Notes: generated from the sequence alone by a model not told the origin. Positions 25,754 to 35,700 are shown, counted from the first letter of the stretch. The stretch: DNA of 38,202 bases from an uncultured archaeon (GCA_902384685.1 CABMCU010000093.1:1-38202), one strand, 5' to 3'. Numbers and translations are program-made.

Positions 25754-26668
25754 ATGACTAGTGTAGGTGAGGTTTTAATTCATAAAATTCGTATTTATCT
25801 TACACTTCTCAGACCGTTTACCCTCTTAGCTCCCCTCATTGTCTCGAGTAGTATCATGATTGCGAGTCTTGTGAAATCTGGAACTACCGATATTTCTTTT
25901 ATCTCCCTAATTTGGACTATTCTATCTGCAAGCTTTTGTTTCGCATTACTGAACGGCGCCTCCAATGTATTAAATCAGGCAACTGATTGGAAAGAAGACG
26001 CTTTATCGAAACCATATCGTCCAATTCCAAGAGGGATCATTACTCCTAAGGAAGCCTATAAAGTCTCCTTTTTCTTGTATTTAGTCGCGCTTCTTCTCTC
26101 CCTCACTATAAATATTCTCTTCAGTTTCTTTATTTTTCTCATCGCGTTTTTCTCTATTACGTATTCACTACCACCACGCATAAAAAAATTCCTTTTTCTT
26201 AATCAACTATGGGTCGCCCTCCCACGAGGTTTCTTTGGTATTGTTGGTTCGTGGAGTGTTTTTGGAACTCCATTTGAACCACTTCCATTAGCTATAGGTT
26301 GCGTTGCTGCTCTGTTTCTTTTTGGAGGAACTGCAACAAAAGATATTTTAGATGCGGAAGCAGATCAAACTGTCGGAACTAAAACCATGGTAAATTTCTT
26401 TGGAGTGAAAACAACCGCATTATTCTCCCTTGTTTTCATGACCGGTGCGTTTGGTTTGATTATTCCGCTGGTGTATTTTCATATCATTCACTTTACTCTT
26501 CTTCCCCTTATGTTTCTTAGTATTTTAAGTGTTTTCATTGGACGATTGATGCTTCATAAACATAAAAATACAAAATGTGAAAACACATCAGCCTGGACGT
26601 TGATGTATGCAACTTATTTTATCTTTGCACTCAGTTTTTCGGTGATAACAATTTCTTTTTCTGCATAA
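25754..26668 (+). CDS. UbiA-family prenyltransferase, copy 1
   Basis: 304 aa, about eight or nine TM helices. First Asp-rich motif NVLNQATDWKEDALSKPYRP (D78, D82) with the following PIPRG, and second motif TKDILDAEADQTVGTKT. These bind Mg-prenyl diphosphate. The RPIPRG block resembles archaeal digeranylgeranylglyceryl phosphate synthase and related lipid or quinone prenyltransferases; acceptor not deducible. It is a close paralogue of the gene at 29972 (NGASN.LNQATD....SKPYRPIPRG in both). Its 3' end overlaps convergently by 38 bases with the 1065-aa gene. Confidence 0.88.
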   Translation: MTSVGEVLIHKIRIYLTLLRPFTLLAPLIVSSSIMIASLVKSGTTDISFISLIWTILSASFCFALLNGASNVLNQATDWKEDALSKPYRPIPRGIITPKEAYKVSFFLYLVALLLSLTINILFSFFIFLIAFFSITYSLPPRIKKFLFLNQLWVALPRGFFGIVGSWSVFGTPFEPLPLAIGCVAALFLFGGTATKDILDAEADQTVGTKTMVNFFGVKTTALFSLVFMTGAFGLIIPLVYFHIIHFTLLPLMFLSILSVFIGRLMLHKHKNTKCENTSAWTLMYATYFIFALSFSVITISFSA

Positions 26669-29600
26669 CCTTAAATCTAATATCTAAGAATAAGGCTATG
26701 ACTGCAACAATTACGGCAATAAAAATAAAATAAAACCCTGTACTAAATCCCCAGCTTGACTGTATCATTACTTCTTCTGAATCAAATGAAAACGTAAGTA
26801 CACCTTCGCCTTGAACAGCACCAATGCTTGTTTCTGTTAATTTTGTTGTCACATAATAAAATGATGACAGTAAGATACATAGAAGAACGACTCCGATGAT
26901 GCTGAATAGCAATGCATATTGTTTTTTCTTTGTTCTTTTCAACAGGATCGCAAAGCTCAGGCATATACATATAAGCGATATAAGTGGAACTATTGCTCCG
27001 AGAAACATAAGAACCGTATCAGGTATTTCCGCGATTTCAAACGAGGTATCTCCATGATATTTTATTGTTTTAATCACTACTCCAGGATTTACATACATTG
27101 TCGTGGTTCTTTCTGCTGGTGGTACTGCACTTGAACCAATAAACATCCACCAGGGCTGGAAAAGCGATAGGATAATAAAAAGGATTGCAAGAGATTTTAA
27201 CAGAGAAGAAAGAGAGAATTTTTTTAACAATGTCATTACAACTAAAAATCCAAATAAAATATAAAAAAACAAAGAAAGAACCACAGGAAATAAGGAATTA
27301 ACTGTTGTTAAAAATGTGAGATGTTTATCATTGGTCAACTCCACTTGTTTTTCACCGATAAGTTCGTTTTTTATATAAGCATTAATTGTATATTGTGCTG
27401 GGGGAAGGGATATTATTTTTTCATATGTTTTTTCAACGGTTTGATTTTCACGAGAAATTAAAAATTCTACATTATTATCCGTAAGAGGATTTCCTTTCGA
27501 ATCAAATAAATCAATTGTGAGATCAAAAACAGCTGAAAATTTCATATGAATGTTATTGCCGACATCAGGAACTGTTATATGAATATCGTCCATAAAATCC
27601 CCGTAACTAATTTGGAGATTGTAATCCCCTCGAAGGATACCTTCGAATGAGAATATTCCTTTGCCGTTTTCCAGGGGAGTTAATTGAATAGTCCTGTCAT
27701 CTTTAGATGTTACGAGTAAGGGCGTAATTTCAACACCTGGTGGTAAATTAAAAGAATCGGTTACGATTACACTAAAATTATAGAGTTCAAGATCGACTTC
27801 TTCATTTAATTTTTTTAACGTTTTTGGTAGTTTCTTATTATAAACAATAATATCTTTATACTCTGCTCGCAGTGTATAAGAATCGCTCATATTATAGGGA
27901 GCTTTAACAATTAATTCCCCATTTTTTTGTGTAATATTTTCATCATAGATTATTCCATCTTTATTCGTCAGCCAGCCATGTATTCCTGATATTCCATGTC
28001 TATATTGATCAAGAAATGTGAATTTTATTGTTCGTTCCCAAGTACAAAATACAGTCACCTTTGTATTCTTATTTAAATGAAGAATTGTTGACCCAGTGAA
28101 AATCTTCGTAGTATTTTCTCTTTTTAAATATACTTTAATAAGATAATCACCTTCTAAAACATTTGAAAACGTTTTTTTTGCTCTTGTGAGTAATGATCGA
28201 TTTGCCGCTCCTTCAATAATTAAATGTCCTTCTTGATAAAATTCGATCCACATTACTGGAAAAGCACCGTTAGTTCGATTGGACAACCATGGGTAGGAAA
28301 AATGTGTACCTCCAAATCGGGCGATGATTGTTACATTATACCGTTTTTGTTCTCTTTCAAATGGAATATTACCAGAGCGCAGACGCGATTTTATTAATGT
28401 TTGATATATGTGTGATTCTGTTTGAACAGCACTATATCCTCCGGTTTCTGAGGCAAAGACTTCTGCATCAAACTGAACAATTAGATCCGATGGTATAGTT
28501 AGATCATGACTGTACCCTGTTTTGTATGAATGTCTCCCAAAATTAATTGAAACGTAATCTACTTCAGTTCCAAGGAAATTAACAATTTCTCTTTCTGCGA
28601 CTTTTAATTGAATTCCATCACGTTCATCAGTTCCTGATGTAACGATTCCTTTGTTGGAAGCAAAAAGAACAGCGTTTGCTTTTCCTACTCTCCCTTCTCC
28701 GTAACAAAACCATGCTTCAGCTCCTAAGCTAGCGTCATTTTTATACGGAATGATCCATTCGCGATCTTTTGTGGCAGGATTCTGATTTAATTGGTATTGT
28801 TCGATTTTACCCGCCTCATCGTAGAAATTCAGAAACGGGTAGATTTTTCCAAAGTTTAGAGATTCAACTGTAGCACTCTGTGATTTTATTGAGATGAGCG
28901 AACCAAATCGTCCATCTATATTATCAATTCCTTGCACAGTTACATCTTTCAACATCTCATGTTTGACGTTAACATTTATTCGTTTTTCATCAAGTGGATT
29001 GTAATAATATCTATAAATTGCAGTCGTCTGAATATCTTTCATTTTTGATTCACTAATAATACCAAATTCTATCATTAGGTTTCCATCAAGAAAGATTTTT
29101 TTATTCATAAAAACCTGATCGGATGCACTTTCATCCTTTTCATTACTTCCATAATAATATGAAAATGCAAATGATACGATCTGATCTGAGTTAAGGAAAT
29201 CAAATTTTTTGCTATCTTTATTTTGTTTTACGACCACTTGAGTACAGGATCTATCTAAAAGTTGTCCTTTTTGTCCCACGGCATAGATGCAGTAACCATC
29301 TTCCTTGATTCCATAGAATTCTGCTTGTGCCGATATGCCGGGTAATGGAGACGAAGAATAGTTTGCATCTTCAATGCTTACATGATCCTTATAGTTTGGT
29401 TCTGGTGTTTCACCATCAGTATAATAAATGAAATATCTCTCTGATCCATCTGCAAAAGATGGGATAAGGAATACGACGTTACATTCATTGATATAGGTTG
29501 TCTCTCCTGGACTTTTTATGATATCATAGATTTGTGACTCAAGATCATACCATTCTTCTTTGTACCAGCAACCAATTCGTATGGAGGTTTTATTTTCATT

Positions 29601-29828
29601 TTCAGTCCAACATGGCTTTTCGAAGGTGATAAGAAGATCTATTGGTTGATAATGGACTGTACTGTTGTTTGTGGAAATTGGTAGTTGCAATTCTTGTCGA
29701 TATGCTAAATTTGACCATTCTGGGTTCCAAAATGGAGATCCATCTCCCTGAGTGGACTCTGGTATACTTATTGCTGGGAAGATGAATAGAAGAAGTATAC
29801 TAACTATTATGATTTTTGACCCTTGCAT
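26631..29828 (-). CDS. Large secreted, membrane-anchored beta-rich protein of unknown function
   Basis: 1065 aa, not recognised. N-terminal signal peptide (KIIIVSILLLFIFPAISIP), then roughly 830 extracellular residues. The start (PFWNPEWSNLAYRQELQLPI) resembles the opening of DUF2341-type domains; the remainder has several beta-sandwich-like stretches, including Ig- or carboxypeptidase-regulatory-like repeats around 560 to 840 (YLIKVYLKRENTTKIFTG; GDYNLQISYGDFMDDIHITV; AQYTINAYIKNELIGEKQVE). Four TM helices close the protein (about 845 to 1060): VLSLFFYILFGFLVVMTLL, LLKSLAILFIILSLFQPWW, IVPLISLICICLSFAILL with YALLFSIIGVVLLCILLSSF, and GFYFIFIAVIVAVIALFLDI, with a short extracellular loop between. 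Many N-x-S/T sites fit a glycosylated surface protein. TATA at about 29859-29866 and RBS AAGGA precede the start. Confidence 0.75.
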   Translation of the reverse strand: MQGSKIIIVSILLLFIFPAISIPESTQGDGSPFWNPEWSNLAYRQELQLPISTNNSTVHYQPIDLLITFEKPCWTENENKTSIRIGCWYKEEWYDLESQIYDIIKSPGETTYINECNVVFLIPSFADGSERYFIYYTDGETPEPNYKDHVSIEDANYSSSPLPGISAQAEFYGIKEDGYCIYAVGQKGQLLDRSCTQVVVKQNKDSKKFDFLNSDQIVSFAFSYYYGSNEKDESASDQVFMNKKIFLDGNLMIEFGIISESKMKDIQTTAIYRYYYNPLDEKRINVNVKHEMLKDVTVQGIDNIDGRFGSLISIKSQSATVESLNFGKIYPFLNFYDEAGKIEQYQLNQNPATKDREWIIPYKNDASLGAEAWFCYGEGRVGKANAVLFASNKGIVTSGTDERDGIQLKVAEREIVNFLGTEVDYVSINFGRHSYKTGYSHDLTIPSDLIVQFDAEVFASETGGYSAVQTESHIYQTLIKSRLRSGNIPFEREQKRYNVTIIARFGGTHFSYPWLSNRTNGAFPVMWIEFYQEGHLIIEGAANRSLLTRAKKTFSNVLEGDYLIKVYLKRENTTKIFTGSTILHLNKNTKVTVFCTWERTIKFTFLDQYRHGISGIHGWLTNKDGIIYDENITQKNGELIVKAPYNMSDSYTLRAEYKDIIVYNKKLPKTLKKLNEEVDLELYNFSVIVTDSFNLPPGVEITPLLVTSKDDRTIQLTPLENGKGIFSFEGILRGDYNLQISYGDFMDDIHITVPDVGNNIHMKFSAVFDLTIDLFDSKGNPLTDNNVEFLISRENQTVEKTYEKIISLPPAQYTINAYIKNELIGEKQVELTNDKHLTFLTTVNSLFPVVLSLFFYILFGFLVVMTLLKKFSLSSLLKSLAILFIILSLFQPWWMFIGSSAVPPAERTTTMYVNPGVVIKTIKYHGDTSFEIAEIPDTVLMFLGAIVPLISLICICLSFAILLKRTKKKQYALLFSIIGVVLLCILLSSFYYVTTKLTETSIGAVQGEGVLTFSFDSEEVMIQSSWGFSTGFYFIFIAVIVAVIALFLDIRFKVMQKKKLLSPKN

Positions 29829-29971
29829 AGGTTTCCTTCTTTATATTTATACGTATTAATATAAAAGAGTTGTTTTCTTAATATAAGAATCTTTTTAATT
29901 GAGAGATATAACCTATAACTTGTGTTTCTCCTGATTTTAAATAAAAATTACAGAAATCCTCTATTTTCGCT

Positions 29972-30937
29972 TTAAATTGGTTGGATAAAATTTAATTGTC
30001 CAAGTTCCCCTAAAATAATCAGTGCGGTAAAACTAATTGCATAAAAGAGATACGTCACATACATCAATGACCAACCTTGTACATTTTCTAGGGTTTCACT
30101 TTGTTGTTGTTTAAGCATTAAATAAAAAATGAAGAAACTTGGTATGATGAATATTGTTAAGGGTAAAAAATACGAGTTAATTATTTGATAATGGATCAGA
30201 ACAGGAATCATTGTGAAAGGACAGATAAGAAAAGGAAGTGATATGAATGCTGCTTTTCTAATGCCAAAGGTATTGATAAGGGTTCGTGTCCCGGTTTTTC
30301 GATCTGCTTCACAATCAACAATATCTTTTGTAGTCATTGCTCCTATGAAAAATACAAGTGCAATTAAACCAATGGTTAGAGGAACTATGTCGAACGGATT
30401 ACCAAATACACTCCAGGAGGCAAGTATAGCTAATAATCCCCGAGGAACAGCAATCCAAACTTGGTTTACAAAGAGGAATCGCTTCATCCGTGGTGGAAGG
30501 GAATAGACGACAGTAAACAACATGATTAGAAAAACAAAAACACCAAACCATATGTTAATTGTAACTGCACGAAGCAAACCGAAGAGGTAAAAAATATAAG
30601 CGATACTTTGTGCTTCATCACGCTCTACAACTCCTCGGGGAATCGGACGGTACGGTTTTGATATTTTATCAGATTCTACATCAGTTGCCTGGTTTAACGC
30701 GTTTGATGCTCCATTAAGAAATGCTAAAGTCAGACTTGCTTGACCAATAATGATCCACCAATTTGGGAATTCAATAAACTTGTTATTGTAGACAAGACTT
30801 GCAAACATAATAAACATAGAGACAAAAAAGGGTGCGAGTAAAGTAAATGGTCTGAGTAAATCAAGATATCCTCTGAATTTTTTAGAAAGGAATCTACTTT
30901 TTATATATGGCTCTTTCATGGTTAATTTTGCAGACAT
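29972..30937 (-). CDS. UbiA-family prenyltransferase, copy 2
   Basis: 321 aa polytopic protein. NGASNALNQATDVESDKISKPYRPIPRG carries the first Asp motif, TTKDIVDCEADRKTGTRT the second. Highly similar to copy 1 in both motifs, in the LRPFTLLAPFFVSMFIMFASLV entry helix and in the VYSLPPRMKRFLFVNQVWIAVPRG middle, so the two are a duplicated pair with the 1065-aa gene between them. Copy 2 has a slightly longer N-terminus. Same strand as the 1065-aa gene (143-base gap) and the flavoprotein upstream. Confidence 0.88.
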   Translation of the reverse strand: MSAKLTMKEPYIKSRFLSKKFRGYLDLLRPFTLLAPFFVSMFIMFASLVYNNKFIEFPNWWIIIGQASLTLAFLNGASNALNQATDVESDKISKPYRPIPRGVVERDEAQSIAYIFYLFGLLRAVTINIWFGVFVFLIMLFTVVYSLPPRMKRFLFVNQVWIAVPRGLLAILASWSVFGNPFDIVPLTIGLIALVFFIGAMTTKDIVDCEADRKTGTRTLINTFGIRKAAFISLPFLICPFTMIPVLIHYQIINSYFLPLTIFIIPSFFIFYLMLKQQQSETLENVQGWSLMYVTYLFYAISFTALIILGELGQLNFIQPI

Positions 30938-31082
30938 TTTGAAACCCGGAATTCAGATTTTTCGTTGTTGTGAATAGAAATAGATTTTATATTAATTGTT
31001 CTACAGGTCTAATGTAATAATTTTTATATTTATCAATATCAATATCTTTTTTATTAAAATAAAAGAATAAATTTTTTAAAAA

Positions 31083-32486
31083 TCAGTCGGAGCGAATAAA
31101 TGTTTCTTGAAGAATTCGTGCTGAATTAATCGCACAATTTATTCCGATACCTGGTGCTTTCACACAGTCACCAATAATAAACAGGTTTTTTACTGGTGTC
31201 TCTATCTCTGGTTTTGCGTTGTCAATTGTTTTTGCAACACCATCTAAATGCCAAACGGCGGGATAGATAGCCCAGCGAAGCTGATACTGATAATTTGGTA
31301 CTAACCGTTCGAGGTTTTTATCTAAAACCATTTTGAGTTTATTCAGTGTTTTTTTATCTTGTGCTTCTTTCGGTGTACAGATGATATATGATTGAACGAG
31401 TTGATGTGAAGGTGGTGATAATCCTGTATTCTCTACGGCGGACATAAAATCAATCATACCAACTGCATCATTTCCATCGACACCAATATCTCTTTCAATA
31501 AAATGGAACGTTTTTCCTAGTAATTGTGTGTCAACATCTTTTAAGGAATAGTATGCACAAAGACTACCTGTTCCTTGAAGAGATTTCATCATTTTTACAT
31601 ATTCTTTTGGAAAGTGTTTCTCGTCCGCAATAGAGAAAAGATTCTGTACTAATAATGTTGAGACAATCATATCAAATCTATATTCTTTGTTTTCAACTAT
31701 AACTCCAATTGCTTTTGTTTCATCAATGAGAATTTTTTGTACAGATTTTCCTGTCTGAATTATTCCACCACGGCTTATGATAGCCTTAGCTAGTTTCTGA
31801 TGTATCTCCCCAAGGCCGTTTTTTGGGTATCCGACTGGTTTTGAACCTTTTAAAAGGATTCGTTGTGCACGGAACATTTCACCGGTCGATATACGATCAA
31901 GATTATTTACGGTGGAAATGGAACGAGAAAAAATCTCAAGGACTAGTTTCATTTTTCCTTGTCCATATTGTTCTATTGTTTTTGTCATTGAGATATCATC
32001 AAGTCGTCTCATTGTTTTTTCACTTGCGAAAAGAAGTCGTAGGATGTTAGGAAGAATTTTGAGTTTATCCGCACGCGTGAGGAATGGGAAATCATATCCG
32101 TTTTCTTTAATAAATCCTACACTTGATTCGAGCACCTCGATATGATCGTCAAGGGTTGCAAGAACACTATTCAGATTGGACATGACACCACCACCAATGG
32201 CATGATACCCAAGATCTAACCTGTAACCTTGCAACATCTTATTATTAAAAATCGTTGTTAGATCAGGTTCTGAGTAGGGGATGTTCATTTGAAATCGTGA
32301 AAGTAACTTCAGGTACTGATCAATTGTGTACGATGATGCATCAAAAGAGAGTGCTCGTCCCCCGATTAGAGATTCTTTTTCGAAAATTGTGACATTATAT
32401 CCTTGTTCGGTAAGCAAAGCTCCTGCGATGAGTCCGCTAATACCAGCTCCGATAATGCATATTTCTGAATGGTTTTTATTGTCCAT
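31083..32486 (-). CDS. FAD-dependent oxidoreductase of the phytoene desaturase (CrtI)/NAD(P)-binding amine-oxidase type
   Basis: 467 aa. Rossmann FAD motif ICIIGAGISGLIAGALLTEQ (GxGxxG at 13 to 18) followed by TIFEKESLIGGRALSF, and the C-terminal FAD block NLFIIGDCVKAPGIGINCAINSAR. Between them GYPKNGLGEIHQKLAKAII resembles the CrtI central pattern. CrtI-family enzymes desaturate or saturate isoprenoids such as carotenoids; a prenyl-chain reductase of the geranylgeranyl reductase class is less likely from the motifs. Flanked on both sides by UbiA prenyltransferases on the same strand, which supports an isoprenoid substrate. No phytoene synthase is visible in the window, so carotenoid synthesis is not established. 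Confidence 0.83.
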   Translation of the reverse strand: MDNKNHSEICIIGAGISGLIAGALLTEQGYNVTIFEKESLIGGRALSFDASSYTIDQYLKLLSRFQMNIPYSEPDLTTIFNNKMLQGYRLDLGYHAIGGGVMSNLNSVLATLDDHIEVLESSVGFIKENGYDFPFLTRADKLKILPNILRLLFASEKTMRRLDDISMTKTIEQYGQGKMKLVLEIFSRSISTVNNLDRISTGEMFRAQRILLKGSKPVGYPKNGLGEIHQKLAKAIISRGGIIQTGKSVQKILIDETKAIGVIVENKEYRFDMIVSTLLVQNLFSIADEKHFPKEYVKMMKSLQGTGSLCAYYSLKDVDTQLLGKTFHFIERDIGVDGNDAVGMIDFMSAVENTGLSPPSHQLVQSYIICTPKEAQDKKTLNKLKMVLDKNLERLVPNYQYQLRWAIYPAVWHLDGVAKTIDNAKPEIETPVKNLFIIGDCVKAPGIGINCAINSARILQETFIRSD

Positions 32487-32673
32487 CTATATCCGTGACC
32501 TGAAGAATTTTTTTTCTAATTATAGGTATGGAAATTATATACATTTGATTAAGAAAATAATCAGAATAACTGAGGTAATAATCGCTAAGGATTTGCAACA
32601 ATCTTGCCTGTACAGTAATTTTATTCATCTACGAGGAGGAAAAAGATGTTGCTATTTGAGTTTTTCTAGTATG

Positions 32674-33684
32674 TTACATTGTTTTTGGCTGTAAGAGCGT
32701 TCCATGCAGGATAAGATTTGAGACAATAAAACCAAGGCCTGGGAAAAACATTAGAAGACCCGCCCATGGATTAAGACTCATTAACATAATTGGTACAATA
32801 GTAAAATTGATAATATAGTGACTACCAATAAATTTTCGTGCTCGGGTCCGTTCAAAGTGTTCCATAGTCAATAATTTATGGGATAGGAAAAGCATCAAGA
32901 TTCCAACAAGGATTATAGAACCCCACTGAATATATTGAAAGAGCGATAGTGTACGAATATCCCAAATTATTATAAACGGCAAGAAAACAATTATTAAATC
33001 TGCAAGTTGAATGCTGTACGCGAGTACTTTGAAACTTGATGAGACATGAAGTTTCCCTTCGTTCATCCGTACTCCCATCTTGATAGCAAGTGTTCGTGCT
33101 CCTCTGTAAAAGTCGTTTTCGATATCTTTCATCCCTCCTGCAATCATTTGCATAAACAGAACTTGAATTGCTCCAAGGGCACAAACGATCCAGGTGAGAG
33201 GTGTCAGCGAATTGAGTGCATCAGTAGTCGTACTAGCTCCATATACAATTAAAAAGAATACACCGATGGCAACAAAGAAATCGCTGAAAGGGAATTTCTT
33301 GCTTACAAAATCATATAAAACAATAAAAAATGCGGATATTACAAGCATAATAAGTGGGAAGAAACGTTGCGTTGTTACCGCCAGATAAAATGCGATAAAA
33401 AATGCAATAGCCATAGAACTAAATGCAAATATCCGTGCATTCTTAAGTGAGATTGTCCCACTAATCAATGGTCGATCACTAATCTCCTTTGATGATTTAT
33501 CAATATTGTAATCAATGATATCATTGAAAACAAAACCGAATGTATGTCCCAAAAATCCAATAAGGAACAGGAGAATCAGGATGATAATATCGTATTGTTG
33601 CATCGCGATAGCGCCCATCACCGGTGATATTCCTGTCAGAACCGCATTGAATGATCGTGCAAGTTTCAGATATTCTCGTATCAT
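32674..33684 (-). CDS. UbiA-family prenyltransferase, copy 3 (divergent)
   Basis: 336 aa polytopic protein. First motif FVFNDIIDYNIDKSSKEISDRPLISG is closer to the classical UbiA pattern NDxxDxxxD...RPL.SG than in copies 1 and 2; second motif GGMKDIENDFYRGARTLAIKMG. Clearly from another UbiA subfamily. Candidate roles include archaeal ether-lipid, quinone or carotenoid prenylation. It heads the minus-strand series copy 3, flavoprotein, copy 2, 1065-aa protein. Confidence 0.87.
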   Translation of the reverse strand: MIREYLKLARSFNAVLTGISPVMGAIAMQQYDIIILILLFLIGFLGHTFGFVFNDIIDYNIDKSSKEISDRPLISGTISLKNARIFAFSSMAIAFFIAFYLAVTTQRFFPLIMLVISAFFIVLYDFVSKKFPFSDFFVAIGVFFLIVYGASTTTDALNSLTPLTWIVCALGAIQVLFMQMIAGGMKDIENDFYRGARTLAIKMGVRMNEGKLHVSSSFKVLAYSIQLADLIIVFLPFIIIWDIRTLSLFQYIQWGSIILVGILMLFLSHKLLTMEHFERTRARKFIGSHYIINFTIVPIMLMSLNPWAGLLMFFPGLGFIVSNLILHGTLLQPKTM

Positions 33685-33928
33685 ATTGGAATCGTAGAAA
33701 CGAAAACAGCATAAAAATCCATCGATATTATCTATTATTATCGAATTTTTAGTAACTCTGCTTTATGGAGATCATCGATTTAATGTGTTTGAGAATTCCT
33801 AGTTATCGAACTGGTACATTTCATATTGTATCTCCAATAATTCAAAATCAGAAAAATTTTAATGTGGTGGATATCCATTGAATAGTGTTACAAATCTTTA
33901 AGAATTAGCTAATCTTTCTTTTTTCTTA

Positions 33929-34567
33929 ATGATAATAACGAAACAAAAAAACTTTGATGAGATCCTTCAAATTCTGGGGAATGGACCTATTTTTCTTATT
34001 GGGTGTAGTGAATGTGCAACTCTTTGTCATACGGGTGGAGAAGATGAAATTCTAGCGATGAAAGAAGCTTTAGAAAAAAGAAAAATACCTGTTTCTGGGT
34101 ATGTTGTATTAGATCCTGCTTGTCATCTACAGAATAATAAACGTATGCTGAAAGAACATGCGAAGGAACTTGAAAATATAAATAAAATCCTTGTTCTCTC
34201 TTGTGGGAATGGCGTGCAGACAATAGCAAAACTCTTTACTGAAAAAGAGGTTCTTACTGGAACTGATACGCTTTTCTTAGGTGAAATTTCCCATGTGAAT
34301 GAATTTGATAGACAGTGTGTATTATGTGGTGAGTGTTTGTTGGATCTTTTTGGAGGAATGTGTCCTGTTTCACGTTGTCCAAAATCTATGTTAAATGGTC
34401 CATGTGGTGGAGCTTCTGGTGGAAAATGTGAGATTAATTCGGAGTTAGAATGTGTTTGGGATCGTATCTATCAAGAATTAAAAAAACGGGGAAACTTGCA
34501 GGTCTTATCAGTGATTCAGAAACCAAAGGATTGGTCAAAAGCAGGAGCGGTGAAGAGGAGAATCTAA
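33929..34567 (+). CDS. metV: MetV-like methylene-tetrahydrofolate reductase C-terminal-domain protein
   Basis: 212 aa. N-terminal cysteines in LIGCSECATLCHTGG (C26, C29, C33) and the C-terminal domain QCVLCGECLLDLFGGMCPVS ... CPKSMLNGPCGGASGGKC match the MTHFR-C (zinc/Fe-S) family, MetV in acetogens. MetV partners with MetF in bacterial-type methylene-THF reductase of the Wood-Ljungdahl methyl branch. The next gene, one base downstream, is metF, which supports this reading. CTTTAAGAA about 30 bases before the start may be its TATA region (possibly leaderless). Confidence 0.88.
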   Translation: MIITKQKNFDEILQILGNGPIFLIGCSECATLCHTGGEDEILAMKEALEKRKIPVSGYVVLDPACHLQNNKRMLKEHAKELENINKILVLSCGNGVQTIAKLFTEKEVLTGTDTLFLGEISHVNEFDRQCVLCGECLLDLFGGMCPVSRCPKSMLNGPCGGASGGKCEINSELECVWDRIYQELKKRGNLQVLSVIQKPKDWSKAGAVKRRI

Positions 34568-34568
34568 C

Positions 34569-35483
34569 ATGAACTATCGGAGTAACCTAGAGAAATGTCT
34601 CTCAGAAAGACAGTTTGCAATTACTGCTGAAATCGGACCGCCGAAAGGTTCTGATGCAAAAAAAATACGCGACAAAGCTGAATTTCTGAGAGGCTCTGCA
34701 GATGCTTTTAATATTACGGATAATCAGACTGCTGTTGTACGGATGTCAAGTTTCGCTGGATGCGTGATTATTCTCCAGATGAATATGGAACCAATCATGC
34801 AGTTGACCTGTCGTGATAGAAATCGAATTGGTCTGCAGAGCGATGGGTTAGGTGCTGCTGCACTCGGTATTCGGAACATACATTGTATTACTGGTGATCA
34901 TCAGTCTTTTGGAAATCATCCTGCTGCAAAAGGAGTTTTTGATATTGATTCGATACAGCTTCTTCAAATTATAAAAAATATGCAAGATGCAGGTATTTTT
35001 CAGAGTGGCGATCCTTTGCTAGCTGGACGACCAAGTGTGTATCTTGGAGCTGCAGCAAATCCATATGCAGATCCTTTTAAGGCACAGGTTGATCGTCTCT
35101 GGAAGAAAATTGATGCTGGGGCTGAGTTTATCCAGACGCAAAGTGTGTATAATATCGAGAAATTTTCGAGATGGATGGATGATGTACGATCACAAGGACT
35201 TGATAGGAGAGTTCATATCCTTGCTGGTATCACTCCATTGAAATCCGTAAAAATGGCGGAACGCATGAAATTTCATGTTCCGGGTACTGATGTTCCTGAT
35301 TCGGTGTATCAGAGAATGATACATGCTTCAGACCCTACAAAAGAAGGATATACAATTGCATTGGAAACTATTCGTGAACTAAAAACTCTTTCTGGGATTC
35401 ATGGTATTCATATCACTGCTTTGTTCTGGGAAGAGATTATTCCTGATCTTGTAAAAAATGCAGGGTTGACTGCACGAATTTAA
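34569..35483 (+). CDS. metF: 5,10-methylenetetrahydrofolate reductase (MetF)
   Basis: 304 aa, standard MetF TIM barrel. FAITAEIGPPKGSDAKKIRD carries the catalytic Glu; ADAFNITDNQTAVVRMSS, MQLTCRDRNRIGLQSD, HCITGDHQSFGNHPAA and AEFIQTQSVYNIEKFSRWMD are conserved MetF blocks around FAD and folate. The enzyme reduces methylene-THF to methyl-THF. One base after metV and coupled to it (the AAC ATG junction follows the metV TAA). Methyl-THF could feed the C1 (Wood-Ljungdahl-type) pathway or methionine; the former fits MetV pairing. Confidence 0.93.
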   Translation: MNYRSNLEKCLSERQFAITAEIGPPKGSDAKKIRDKAEFLRGSADAFNITDNQTAVVRMSSFAGCVIILQMNMEPIMQLTCRDRNRIGLQSDGLGAAALGIRNIHCITGDHQSFGNHPAAKGVFDIDSIQLLQIIKNMQDAGIFQSGDPLLAGRPSVYLGAAANPYADPFKAQVDRLWKKIDAGAEFIQTQSVYNIEKFSRWMDDVRSQGLDRRVHILAGITPLKSVKMAERMKFHVPGTDVPDSVYQRMIHASDPTKEGYTIALETIRELKTLSGIHGIHITALFWEEIIPDLVKNAGLTARI

Positions 35484-35700
35484 TGTACGAGAATATATTT
35501 TCTTTTAATTCCGTGAAATAAGATTATTTTATTTTCAGTTATTTTCATATTATTTTCCCCTCAATAGTCTTTTAGAACGTAGTCACGATTTAAATGTGTT
35601 GGGCATCAGAATCGAAAAAAATAAGAACTACATTGTACACGAGGCATTTGATTTCTTGACTACTTCAGCTCTGATAAAAAGCACAGAACTAGAATCAAAA

